This document shows positions 46,531 through 55,764 of a DNA stretch of 64,000 nucleotides, piece by piece. The position numbers and the translations under genes are program-made. Origin of the DNA: Apostichopus japonicus (taxonomy: Eukaryota; Echinodermata; Holothuroidea; Aspidochirotida; Stichopodidae). The notes under the pieces were generated by a model. It did no database searches. It was given only the letters and a program-made list of their open reading frames with translations, and had not been told where the DNA came from. The stretch's first letter is position 1; each line of letters starts with the position of its first letter. Location of the stretch: contig NC_092574.1 in NCBI RefSeq assembly GCF_037975245.1, forward strand, positions 27,698,713 through 27,762,712. The letters run 5' to 3'.

Positions 46531-47209
46531 TTGTCCCCAAGTTATGAAAACAATATAGTAAGGATCGCTAATTAGACACAAATCTTAAATCATAAACATA
46601 CTAATACAAAAAGAAATCCAAATACATGAATACGTATAAAAGCAAAGTATAGCTAATAGTGCCTGCCATGCACGAGAGCCTATACACACAATAACATTTG
46701 ATTTAACTCTTAATACGGGTTCAGAACTAAAAACGTATCATATTTCAATCTGTACCGACTAAAAAAAATATGTCCTAGCTCGACTGCGAAAGAAGAAAGT
46801 TACGCAATACGAGAGTAATAGAAGAGTAATATGACCTTACATGCACGTGTTCATACCCTAAAGGAATAACGCGGCTCGCGCGAAAAGTGCAATTTGGACT
46901 CATGTGAGGTCACATTCCAGATACAACTAAAAAAAGTAAAAAAACAACTTACGGTGCCGTACATAGATATAAATACATGAAAACAATCCAAGTGAATCAA
47001 AACATAACTCTTGATGTAACACAGAGATCCAAACCACAAAATAAATTGATAGGAAGTCCGCATCAAAATATGAAATGTCCACAAGATTTCCAAAGTTAAA
47101 AGATATCATAACGAAACCGGAGGTCCGCATCAAAAGGTGAAATGTCCATAATAATAAGGTGAAATGTCCATAATATTTCCACAGTAAAAATATATAATAA
47201 AGAAACACG
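46531..47209 (-). other. 3' non-coding part of the LTR element, with short repeats
   Basis: The phrases GTCCGCATCAAAA, TGAAATGTCCA(C/T)A and TTTCCA recur two to three times between 47050 and 47190. No long reading frame. Confidence 0.7.
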
Positions 47210-47656
47210 TTATTTAACACAAAAGTTCTGATCGAAGGCATCTCTATGGATTAACGGTAAGTCAACAGTTCCCTGGTCTGTGGGGGTAATTCGAATCCTT
47301 CTCCGTGGTAAAGACTGTACCATCTGGGTATTGGACCGTATGTCTTTCTGTAAATAACTCCAAGTCCAATGTTTTTTTTTTACTTCCGCGTTGATGATGA
47401 GTGGAATCCTTGAAGTAACCATCAGGTTCCGCAGACGGGTCAGTTCTTTATCATCCAGAGTTGAATCCGACGATGCTGTTGAAGGGGTTGATGTTGAAGT
47501 GGTTGGGGAAGGTGTAGAGCTATCCTCAATGGGTGATGTCAAGGGGGTTGGCGCTCGTCTATCACTGGGTCCAAACGAAAGGTCGATAGGTCCGCACGAA
47601 AAACAATCTACTTGTGGTCTACCAATACAACGCCCGAATGGAAGGTTTGCGGACAT
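47210..47656 (-). CDS. Small extra ORF after pol in the LTR element
   Basis: 148 codons from a true ATG at 47656, 34 bases past the pol stop. The product starts MSANLPFGRCIGRPQVDCFSCG (shown here in two parts: MSANLPFGRCIG and RPQVDCFSCG), with three clustered cysteines. A Ser/Thr/Pro-rich linker follows (about residues 35-70), then a charged region with KKKHWTWSYLQKDIRS. No signal peptide or membrane segment is visible, so it is unlikely to be an envelope protein. I do not recognise it. It could be expressed from a spliced RNA or be remnant sequence, but it is intact. Confidence 0.55.
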   Translation of the reverse strand: MSANLPFGRCIGRPQVDCFSCGPIDLSFGPSDRRAPTPLTSPIEDSSTPSPTTSTSTPSTASSDSTLDDKELTRLRNLMVTSRIPLIINAEVKKKHWTWSYLQKDIRSNTQMVQSLPRRRIRITPTDQGTVDLPLIHRDAFDQNFCVK

Positions 47657-47689
47657 TGTTCTATCTTTACAATAAAAACAATAAAGTAA

Positions 47690-50600
47690 CTACGAGGCCT
47701 CACCAACCCTGTTGGTCTCAACATTCTCTCCAGATGCTAAGCACAGTTTAAGACGATCGTGGTGAACGACCTTCGGCCTCGATCGTTCCGACTGTTTTAT
47801 GCGATAAGTTACATCGGATAACTTATTAACTATTAAATATGGGCCTTCCCAATATCTTTGCAACTTAGGAGACAGTCCCTTTTTCTTACTGGGGTTATAC
47901 AGCCAAACTTTATCCCCGACGTTATAATTTTTGGCATTGCTAAGCCTATCATAGGACTTCTTCTGCCTTTCAACTGACGTATTTGTTTCGATTCTAGCCA
48001 TTTCATGAACTGTCCTAAGTTTTTCTTCCAATTTACTTACATAACAAATACTTGAACTAATTTCAACATGGGGAGGGGGTACTAGGAGATCAACTGGGAG
48101 ATTCATCTCCCTTCCTAACATCATTACACTGGGTGTCTCTCCCGTGGTCTCGTGAACAGAGGAGCGGTACGCCATGGTAACATGTGGCAACCATTCATCC
48201 CAATCACGTTGGTTTTCCGAAACAACGGCCGATAACATTGCCTCTAAGGTTCTGTTAAAACGCTCCACCATGCCATCAGATTGGGGGTGAAAGGCTGTGG
48301 TGCGAGTTTTATCAATACCAAGGAGCTGTGCTAATTCTTTAAACAAATTTGACTCGAAATTTCGGCCCTGGTCAGTATGCAACTGTAGGGGAACACCGAA
48401 CCTCAACACAAACTGTTCTACAAAGACTCTGGCCGCAGTAACTGCCTCCTGGTTTGGGATCGCATAAGCCTCGGTCCACTTAGTAAAGTAGTCCGCTACA
48501 CACAAAATATATCTATTTCCCGTGTCGGTAACTGGTAAGGGTCCCAATATATCCATGGCCACTCTTTCCATGTGGGCTCCTACCACGTACTTTTGCATAC
48601 GTGCTCTATGAGATTTAATTGGACCCTTCCTTGAAGAGCATTTTTCACATTGCCGACACCATCTCTCTATATCCTTATGATATCCAGCCCAGTAAAATCT
48701 AGATTGGACTCTCCTCATAGTTTTCTTAACACCTAGGTGACCAGCTGTGGCATTACTATGTAACAAAGACATTACCTCATTACGCATGCTTCTAGCCACC
48801 ACTAATTTCCAAGAGATCTCATTCCCCGAGTCAGATTCCCATTTTCGATAAAGAATACCGTTTCTGAGACATAAGACCTTCCACATACCCCAGTAAGTTT
48901 TGAAAGTCTTGTTCTCAGCTGAAATCAGCGACCACTGCGGCTTTTCTTTGGAAATAACCATCCAGCCTATAATTCGACTGATGTCGTTATCACCCTGCTG
49001 CGCCTTCTTAATGTCTTCTACAGACCACTGGTCCACCCAAGCACTATCTAGCTCTAGCCTGGGAGCAACTATCTCTGGCACAACCTGTCCATTATCTTTT
49101 ACACTTTGAGTTGGACTTTCTACTGATGTAGCGGGTTCCATCCCCTTCTCAGCATCTGTCCTAATTTCGTCCACTCTATCAGTTTGACACCCACCCTGTT
49201 TAGTTTTACTACGGGTTACAACCGTACATACGTGGGTGTCAAGGGTACCCCCACTTTGACTGAGTTGTTGTCCAGTAAGATACCCCCCAGTATCTTCTAC
49301 TGTACTTAATTCCGTTTCCTCTAAACGGAGGCAATACCTACAGTCTACGCACGGGCGTCGGGAAAGCGCATCTGCATTCCCGTGTTTACTTCCTGGACGG
49401 TGCTGAATTTCGTAGTTATAAGTGCCCAGCATTTCAAGCCATCGCGCAATCTGCCCCTCGGGTTGTTTAAAATTAAGTAACCACCTCAAAGCACCATGGT
49501 CAGTTCGCACAAGAAATTCAGCACCGTACAGATAATGGTGGAAGTGTTTAATTGATGCTACTATAGCGTACAACTCTTTTCTTGTTACGCAATACCTTCG
49601 TTCAGCCTTACTAAACGATTTACTAAAATATGCGATTACTCTTTCTTCTCCTCCCTGGATTTGAGAGAGAACACTACCCAAGCTTTCATTGCTTGCATCT
49701 GTGTCAAGAATATACTTGTCACTGGGGGTGGGGAAGGCTAATATAGGAGTAGAGGTTAGGGCTACCTTCAAGGCGTTAAATGCTTCTTCGCATTCCTCAT
49801 TCCACAGAAATCTTTTTCCCTTTTCTGTCAAACGATGTAAAGGACGTGCAACAAGAGTGAAGTTTTTAACAAACTTCCTGTAATAAGAACATAAACCTAC
49901 AAATCCTCTCACGTCACGAACACAATTTGGCCTTGGCCAATTTTTAACAACAGCCACCTTTGACGGATCAGTCGAAACTCCGTCCTTGCTAACTACGTGT
50001 CCAAGAAACTCCACTTTTTGTTTGAAAAGAAAACATTTCTTAGGCGACAGTTTCAGTCCCGCTAATTTGAACCTCGTAAAAACATCATCTATGGCAGCAA
50101 TGTGTTCCTCGAAATTCTTTCCAAAAATAATTACATCGTCTAGATAGACTAAACATGTTTGCCACTGCAAACCAGATAAAATTTTCTCCATCAATCTTTC
50201 AAAGGTGGCTGGTGCATTGCAAAGCCCGAACGGCATGACACAAAATTGATATAGACCACTGTGGGTGATAAAAGCGGTCTTTTCCCTATCAGACTCGTCC
50301 ATTTCGACCTGCCAGTAGCCACTCGCTAGGTCGAGGGTCGTAAACCAAGTGGAGCCATTAAGACTATCTAAGGAGTCATCGATTCTAGGGATCGGGTAGC
50401 TATCTTTAGTGGTAATATCGTTAAGCCTACGATAATCTACACAAAAACGAGTTGATCCATCTTTCTTTTTAACTAATACAACTGGAGACGCCCATGGGCT
50501 AGATGAAGGTTCAATCACCCCCCGCTTTAACATATCTGAAACCTCGTTAGCCGCATCCTCTCTTTTATTCAGAGGCAGTCTTCTAGCATGTTGTTTAATA

Positions 50601-51589
50601 GGGGCCACCTCTTTAGTTGGAATTTTGTGTTTCACAATATCAGTCCTTCCTAAATCCTCCTTACATTTTGCAAAAATACTCTCATGCTTCAGAAGAAGCC
50701 TCCTAACTAAAGCTTTTTGATTTTCATCAAGTGATCCCTCCAAAGAGTTGTACAGCCCTAAAATGTGATGTGGTAAGTCAGTGACTCCCCCACCCTCATT
50801 GGAAGTGTCACCCTCCGTGTTTTGTACCGATAAAACTTCCTCTACAGGCTCACACGTGGCCGCCGTAACTCCTTCATACACCGTGACCGGCACTGAATCT
50901 ACATTAATCATGCGGATTGGTATCACGTGACTCTGGGGATTAACCACAGCTTTAGCTACCATAATCGAGTGTTTCTTTACAAAATTTTCACAAGGCTCTA
51001 CAATAAACTCTGTTCCGTCTAATTTATTGACAAGTTTACCTGGTACTACAATTTCCTGGCCTGGACTTATGCAGACTGTCTCAGCTACCGTGATTCTATT
51101 CACTACGTTACTAGGGGCATTCAATCTCTCGTTGCCGAAACATTGAACCACAATATTCCCAATTTTTATCTGACCAAGGCCTAGATCTATTTGGCACTTG
51201 TATTTTGCGAGGAAATCACACCCTAATATGAAATCAGTAGATATGTCTGCAACCCACACCGGGTGGCTGGCCGAAAAATCTCCCATCTTCAATGAAAAAT
51301 TACCACAACCGAACAACGGTATACTTCGATCATCGGCCATAACCAAGTCCTCTCCAGTTCTCTCTAACTTTGGCCGTGCACTCTGAACAATTTCCTGATA
51401 CATACTACGTTTCACCACACAAATATTTGCACCCGTATCAATCAAGCTATCTAAAGTCCTACCATGGATTTGTATTCTTGCGTACAATCCATCTCTATTA
51501 TTCTTTTCACTAAGTGACGTAACAAAGGGCCTTTTGGGACCACTAGCCGACTCATGGCCCGCTGAACCGGCTTTTACTAGTTTCCCGAG
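47690..51589 (-). CDS. pol: Ty3/Gypsy pol polyprotein (protease, RT, RNase H, integrase)
   Basis: A frame open for about 1,300 codons (51589 down to the stop at 47690). No ATG opens it; it is entered from gag by a -1 shift. Numbering from the TTG at 51487: aspartic protease D-T-G-A at 17-20; RT with LPLNKRE (about 304), FCVDYRRLN (348), the catalytic YLDD at 448-451 and FLGHVVS; RNase H with DTDAS at 595-599; integrase zinc finger H910-H917-C944-C947; integrase catalytic D979, D1039, E1075 (D-D-35-E spacing exact); and a GPY-type module (WEGPYLIV, about 1213). There is no chromodomain. All catalytic residues are present and there is no internal stop, so the element may be functional. Confidence 0.96.
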   Translation of the reverse strand, partial: LGKLVKAGSAGHESASGPKRPFVTSLSEKNNRDGLYARIQIHGRTLDSLIDTGANICVVKRSMYQEIVQSARPKLERTGEDLVMADDRSIPLFGCGNFSLKMGDFSASHPVWVADISTDFILGCDFLAKYKCQIDLGLGQIKIGNIVVQCFGNERLNAPSNVVNRITVAETVCISPGQEIVVPGKLVNKLDGTEFIVEPCENFVKKHSIMVAKAVVNPQSHVIPIRMINVDSVPVTVYEGVTAATCEPVEEVLSVQNTEGDTSNEGGGVTDLPHHILGLYNSLEGSLDENQKALVRRLLLKHESIFAKCKEDLGRTDIVKHKIPTKEVAPIKQHARRLPLNKREDAANEVSDMLKRGVIEPSSSPWASPVVLVKKKDGSTRFCVDYRRLNDITTKDSYPIPRIDDSLDSLNGSTWFTTLDLASGYWQVEMDESDREKTAFITHSGLYQFCVMPFGLCNAPATFERLMEKILSGLQWQTCLVYLDDVIIFGKNFEEHIAAIDDVFTRFKLAGLKLSPKKCFLFKQKVEFLGHVVSKDGVSTDPSKVAVVKNWPRPNCVRDVRGFVGLCSYYRKFVKNFTLVARPLHRLTEKGKRFLWNEECEEAFNALKVALTSTPILAFPTPSDKYILDTDASNESLGSVLSQIQGGEERVIAYFSKSFSKAERRYCVTRKELYAIVASIKHFHHYLYGAEFLVRTDHGALRWLLNFKQPEGQIARWLEMLGTYNYEIQHRPGSKHGNADALSRRPCVDCRYCLRLEETELSTVEDTGGYLTGQQLSQSGGTLDTHVCTVVTRSKTKQGGCQTDRVDEIRTDAEKGMEPATSVESPTQSVKDNGQVVPEIVAPRLELDSAWVDQWSVEDIKKAQQGDNDISRIIGWMVISKEKPQWSLISAENKTFKTYWGMWKVLCLRNGILYRKWESDSGNEISWKLVVARSMRNEVMSLLHSNATAGHLGVKKTMRRVQSRFYWAGYHKDIERWCRQCEKCSSRKGPIKSHRARMQKYVVGAHMERVAMDILGPLPVTDTGNRYILCVADYFTKWTEAYAIPNQEAVTAARVFVEQFVLRFGVPLQLHTDQGRNFESNLFKELAQLLGIDKTRTTAFHPQSDGMVERFNRTLEAMLSAVVSENQRDWDEWLPHVTMAYRSSVHETTGETPSVMMLGREMNLPVDLLVPPPHVEISSSICYVSKLEEKLRTVHEMARIETNTSVERQKKSYDRLSNAKNYNVGDKVWLYNPSKKKGLSPKLQRYWEGPYLIVNKLSDVTYRIKQSERSRPKVVHHDRLKLCLASGENVETNRVGEAS
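51536..51586 (-). promoter_or_regulatory. -1 ribosomal frameshift site between gag and pol
   Basis: The - strand reads TCG GGA AAC TAG at the end of gag. G-GGA-AAC (51586-51580) is a canonical slippery heptamer in the correct X-XXY-YYZ register, immediately before the gag stop. pol is open in exactly the -1 frame. Seven bases downstream AGCCGG (51572-51567) can pair with TCGGCT (51550-51545). Loop GGGCC (51560-51556) can pair with GGTCC (51541-51537), giving a possible H-type pseudoknot. Confidence 0.85.
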
Positions 51590-53151
51590 TTATGATTTGT
51601 CCCATTGTTATCAGATACTTTAGGTTTTGGACAATTACGAGCAAAATGCCCAACTTCTTTGCAGTTGTAACATTTGTTGTCCCTGATTATATTCCTACTC
51701 TCTCTCTTACGAGGCTTTTCCAAATTCCCGTGACTCTTCTCTAACGATTTAAAACATTCCTGGATTTTAGTTACCATTTTCTCTACAACTTGGTCTAAAT
51801 TACTCTGTACCTCTTTCGCCAGTTTCTGGTCAGTATCAGGGGGGCCTGACACAGCTCTAACTAACCTTCTACTATTTCTCTGATTTTCAGCCTGTTGAAA
51901 CGTTTCAAATTCAATTGCTGTTTTTACTGCGCTGTCCAAACACTTTGGGCGAGACTGATATATTCCCCATCGCATGTCAGTATCAGCCAGCGCATCAATA
52001 AAATGATCTTTTGCCAAGGTCTCTTGTAGATCATACTTAGCTTCAGGGTAGGCTAATTTAACCAATCTCCGGACTGACTGCGCTAATTCTGGAAGGTTTT
52101 CACCTTTCTTTCTTTGTTTGTTCTTTAACTGAGCACGGAATAATTCCGTTTGATTTTGTGACCCAAAACGTTTGGACAGGGCGGCAACAAGCGAATCGTA
52201 ATTACGACGCATCGAGGTATCAAGGTCGCCTAATACTGACAGCGCTTCACCTCTTAAGGAAGTGGCAAGATGCATTCCTTTAGAAAGGGGATCCCATCTA
52301 TTCATTTCTGCTATCAATTCAAACTGTACAATGTAATCATTCCACTCACTACTCCCGTCAAATGCTACGGGGCGTACTTCCGTTCTCTTTGGGTATATAC
52401 GGGAATCTGAGGGAGGTACAGGCAAATCATTAGAATGGTATCTAACGGGCGGGGAATATTCCCCCAACTGCACATTTCTATCCGAGTTGTTGACAACTTG
52501 TCTATAATTAAGTTGATCATCTTCAATTCTCCTATAACTTCTACCAGCTTCCCTATTCACATAATGGCCAGCTCCATGGCGACTTACGGAGGGACGGTAG
52601 TCCAAGTCGTAACCATAATTATTACATTTACGCCATTCGCCTACACTAGGATAACGTTTCTTATCGTCTGCTCTATCTAACCCCTCTAGAACTGACCTAG
52701 AATTACCTGCACCACTGATCAAATATTTATCTCTATACACTGTATCCTCACAAGGGTAACGGATCCTAGAGAGGGAATCACCCCTCGAAATTCCACTTGG
52801 CCCCGGGCCAGTTACACCACCCCGTGGCATACTGTCAGTCCCAGACTGACGAATTTCGTAACGCGCAGCCCTTGGCTGCAAGTCCTCCACCCCATATTGG
52901 GTCGCATTTCTTGTATCAATTTCCCTGGAACCTCGTCCAGGTACGCCCCCTAATGGCATATGATCAGCCCTAGACTGATATAAATTGTACCCTGCAGTCC
53001 CTGACTGCGAATGCCTGACCCCCATATGGGCGGGACTTGACGTGTCCCTTTCTCTATCCGATAAACCATCACCAATATTGATCAACGGTGCATTCTCCCT
53101 ATTAGACACAGTTCTACTGAAACCATTTCCCAGATCAAGTTTATAACTACA
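51577..53151 (-). CDS. gag: gag, main frame (capsid and zinc knuckle)
   Basis: Open from 53151 to a TAG at 51577-51579. The middle part (WNDYIVQFELIAEMNRW, GEALSVLGDL, LPELAQSVRRLVKLAYP) has the pattern of retrotransposon gag capsid domains. Near the end is a CCHC zinc knuckle, CYNCKEVGHFARNC (C-x2-C-x4-H-x4-C). The N-terminal part is rich in Arg, Ser and Gly. The frame has no ATG at its upstream end and overlaps a second frame there (see 53082-53618). Confidence 0.93.
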   Translation of the reverse strand, partial: CSYKLDLGNGFSRTVSNRENAPLINIGDGLSDRERDTSSPAHMGVRHSQSGTAGYNLYQSRADHMPLGGVPGRGSREIDTRNATQYGVEDLQPRAARYEIRQSGTDSMPRGGVTGPGPSGISRGDSLSRIRYPCEDTVYRDKYLISGAGNSRSVLEGLDRADDKKRYPSVGEWRKCNNYGYDLDYRPSVSRHGAGHYVNREAGRSYRRIEDDQLNYRQVVNNSDRNVQLGEYSPPVRYHSNDLPVPPSDSRIYPKRTEVRPVAFDGSSEWNDYIVQFELIAEMNRWDPLSKGMHLATSLRGEALSVLGDLDTSMRRNYDSLVAALSKRFGSQNQTELFRAQLKNKQRKKGENLPELAQSVRRLVKLAYPEAKYDLQETLAKDHFIDALADTDMRWGIYQSRPKCLDSAVKTAIEFETFQQAENQRNSRRLVRAVSGPPDTDQKLAKEVQSNLDQVVEKMVTKIQECFKSLEKSHGNLEKPRKRESRNIIRDNKCYNCKEVGHFARNCPKPKVSDNNGTNHNSGN

Positions 53152-53618
53152 CTATTTGAAATAAAATTACGAGGGCATTCAGTAGGGGGCACATTTGCCC
53201 TCCTCTCACTCACACCATCGTCCACATTCCGGGGCTGCTGGTTTCTTTCTCTCTCCTCAAAATCACGAGAAACCCTCATACGTATGTCACCCGTCACAGA
53301 CGGAGACCTAGCAGCCCCGAAGCTTGCTTCGCTATAACGCTTAGGCCCATTTAAGTAATGATTACGAGAATTTGAAAAATACTCACGTGGTAGCGTACTG
53401 CCATCCAAGCCGCCGTCACTGGGGACGCACTCATCTACCACCATCCAATCCTGATTACACAAAACATTCCCATTCTGAATCTCACTAAGTGTGGGTTCTT
53501 CGCGAACTCTGTTTTCAAACTGTGAGCCCGAACAGGGTGCAACACTCTGTTCCCTACAGGAAACCAGTTCCTGCCTTGACACACAGGTGTCCGAATCAAA
53601 GCTACTTAAATCATTCAT
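53082..53618 (-). CDS. gag N-terminal frame, overlapping and out of frame with main gag
   Basis: ATG at 53618 (MNDLSSFDSDTCVSRQELVS), only about 38 bases from the 5' LTR, ending at 53082. It overlaps the main gag frame (open from 53151) and is displaced by one base: main gag is -1 relative to it. No canonical slippery heptamer is in register in the overlap. The low-complexity, Arg/Ser/Gly-rich composition continues smoothly into the main frame, so I infer one gag gene split by an indel or by an unusual recoding event. Confidence 0.7.
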   Translation of the reverse strand: MNDLSSFDSDTCVSRQELVSCREQSVAPCSGSQFENRVREEPTLSEIQNGNVLCNQDWMVVDECVPSDGGLDGSTLPREYFSNSRNHYLNGPKRYSEASFGAARSPSVTGDIRMRVSRDFEERERNQQPRNVDDGVSERRANVPPTECPRNFISNSVVINLIWEMVSVELCLIGRMHR

Positions 53619-53637
53619 GCTCAACAGAAAACAGAAT

Positions 53638-53655
53638 CCGATCGCTTGCCACCAA
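53638..53655 (-). other. Primer-binding site region
   Basis: Immediately inside the 5' LTR the - strand reads TTGGTGGCAAGCGATCGG. A PBS starting TGG, one base from the LTR, is as expected for priming by a tRNA 3' CCA end. I do not assign the tRNA. Confidence 0.7.
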
Positions 53656-54212
53656 TGTAACGCTAACTCAGTCTAAGATTCTGGGGCGTCCAAATATTCC
53701 CTGCTGAGGACTGGTGGTGGTATGGAAACAAATGCGGCTTGGATGGTTGTATGTTAGTAAACGACGAGCCTTAAATCTCGCTATTACATGCAAAAGATAT
53801 AACACATAGATAAACGAGTAAAGAACAAGCGCTGTGTAGATTTCGCAATCTATTACTATAAACAGCCACGGTACAAACAATACATCGGCACGAAGCCCTC
53901 AATAATAGGTAGAAAAACATGCACTTAACGATAATGGTCACAAACGAGGTCTCAATACCGAAGTAGAGTCCTATAACGATACGTACAAAAGTGTATAAAA
54001 GACGAATACAAGACAGATACAAGTACGACCACAATGGTCGGAGCCAGGGCTACTACCGAACCGAACGATTCAGATCGGGAGCGAAGACTGGTCACAATTC
54101 TTGAGGTCTGCTTCAGCTGAGCTGGTGAGCAGACATCACGTGACCTGAATTATTATGTAATGTAGCCTACGACAAATAGAGGGCGACATATATGATGACT
54201 AACGGCATCACA
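53656..54212 (-). mobile_element. 5' LTR of Ty3/Gypsy element
   Basis: 557 bp, the same sequence as 45951-46507. The RNA promoter and start site should lie here, but no TATA box is convincing. The flanks GTAT (left) and CTAT (right) are at best an imperfect target duplication. Confidence 0.96.
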
Positions 54213-54979
54213 CTATTTATTATTTTAACACAGTACTCAGCTACCTCCAGAAAAAACATACATTGTTCAACGACACGTAGGCGGGATAATGTCGCTGTGT
54301 CGGGTGAGACTGCAATTTGTCTCACAAAAAAAGTATAAAATATAACAAAGAATATGATAAACCTGTATTTCTAGGCTTGTAGGCACTCCCCCCTCCCCCC
54401 ACCATCCATGAAAAAGAAAATGTTTCTTATATACACTCATGTTAGGGATGTCCAGGTCAAGGGCGGCGGAAGCACTTTTAATCTGGGGGGGGGAAGCACC
54501 GACATCAAAAGGCACTTTGCAGAAATTCGATTGGACTGATGCAGCCTTACATTTAGTCCCCCTTATAACTCTTATTGTATTATCTTATTTGTGTATACAC
54601 ATCACTCCATCAACGCCCCCCCCCCCGCCCCTAAAGGAAAATATGCATACTAACACTGCAATATCCAATGCGCAAATTGGGAAACAAGGAACAAGTTTTC
54701 TTTTGAGACAAAATGAGGTGAAATCATGCTAGTTGCTATTGTAGGAATCTTCCGAATTAGAGTTTATTTCTTGTTAATATCTTAACAAATTTTTTCCATT
54801 CGAAATAGCTTTGAGTTTGACCCACAGAAATTCATTAAAAGTCACGGGCTTAGCCAAGATTTGCAAAGTTGTATGCACGACTATCTGAGCGGAGCGCCAC
54901 CATCGGATGGCGCGGAGCGTAGTAGCAAATTTTTGGTTTTACAAACCCCTCAGATGGCTACTGCATATTTATATATATA

Positions 54980-55130
54980 TTTCCAGAGGACAAGAAACTC
55001 GGGCAAAAGTCCTGAAAATTCGGGCAGCCTTAGAGGAGAAAAAAAATATATATATACATATTTTTTTTTTCTCCTCTTAGGCTGCCCGAATTTTTCAGGA
55101 CTTTTGCCCGAATTTCTTGTCCTCTGGAAA
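54980..55130. repeat. Near-perfect palindrome, arms about 70 bp
   Basis: TTTCCAGAGGACAAGAAA at 54980 onward and TTTCTTGTCCTCTGGAAA at the right end. The arms continue inward through GGGCAAAAGTCCTGAAAA and TTCGGGCAGCCT to an A/T-rich centre. A single-armed version is at 29355-29420. Confidence 0.88.
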
Positions 55131-55187
55131 TTTGGGGGGGGGCAGTCTGCCCCTCTGCCCCCCGCCTCGTACGCCTATGATTATTGT

Positions 55188-55540
55188 ACTGTTTTGTAAC
55201 ATTCTATCTGCAAGTAGGGACTGAGGCCCTTGAGTTTTTCTGGATTAAATCGCCTGCTACAAAAATATACGGTTAAAGTGTGTAAGTTTTAACGTGGCCA
55301 TGCGAAATGAGTATCTAGGTAAGAATGAATTAAAACTTTTATAAGTATCACATCTCGTATTGACATTACTTGATTATTGTGCGCTAGAAGTAATACAATA
55401 ATATCATTCTAATCGAAATACTCGCATATGGTACTATTACTACTAGAAAAGTTATAGACCGGATCAAATAACAAAAAATTATACAAAAGGTATTGAGAAC
55501 GATGTTTTAAATAAAAATATATATCATATTAATCATAGTA
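55188..55540. other. Intronic DNA; decayed LINE upstream part possible
   Basis: AT-rich, no intact frame. Confidence 0.4.
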
Positions 55541-55544
55541 ACTG

Positions 55545-55740
55545 CTTAGATCCATTACAGTCAGCGTATCGCTGCAGGTTTTAGCACAGAGACGGCCTTG
55601 GTAAGAGTTAGAAATTATCTCCTCGGCTTCCTTGGTAACAAAAAATGTGTTTCATCAGTACTACTAGATTTGTCTGCAGCCTTTGACACGGTGGATCATG
55701 TAATTTTACAAAATTTGCTAAGTAGTACAACAAAAAGCGT
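55545..55740 (+). pseudogene. LINE reverse transcriptase fragment
   Basis: DPLQSAYR, then after a frame break [16 protein letters not shown], and [16 protein letters not shown], which is the RT motif containing the first catalytic Asp. It is truncated at both ends and not functional. It is from a different part of RT than the 26.4-kb fragment. Confidence 0.87.
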
Positions 55741-55764
55741 TGAGATATGACGGACAGTATTCAC

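Larger units (their letters stand above)
45614..55187 (+). mobile_element. hAT-like element (TSD ATTATTGT) split by an LTR retrotransposon
   Basis: ATTATTGT at 45614-45621 and 55180-55187 flanks ends CATAGGCGTACGGGACC and CCTCGTACGCCTATG. Without the 8.26-kb LTR insertion (45951-54212) it would be about 1.3 kb. Most of it aligns, inverted, with 29356-30253. The right half contains a further insertion near 54455 (GGGCGGCGGAAGC), a core-hairpin fragment and a 150-bp palindrome. No transposase. It lies in the third FAXDC2 intron. Confidence 0.87.
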
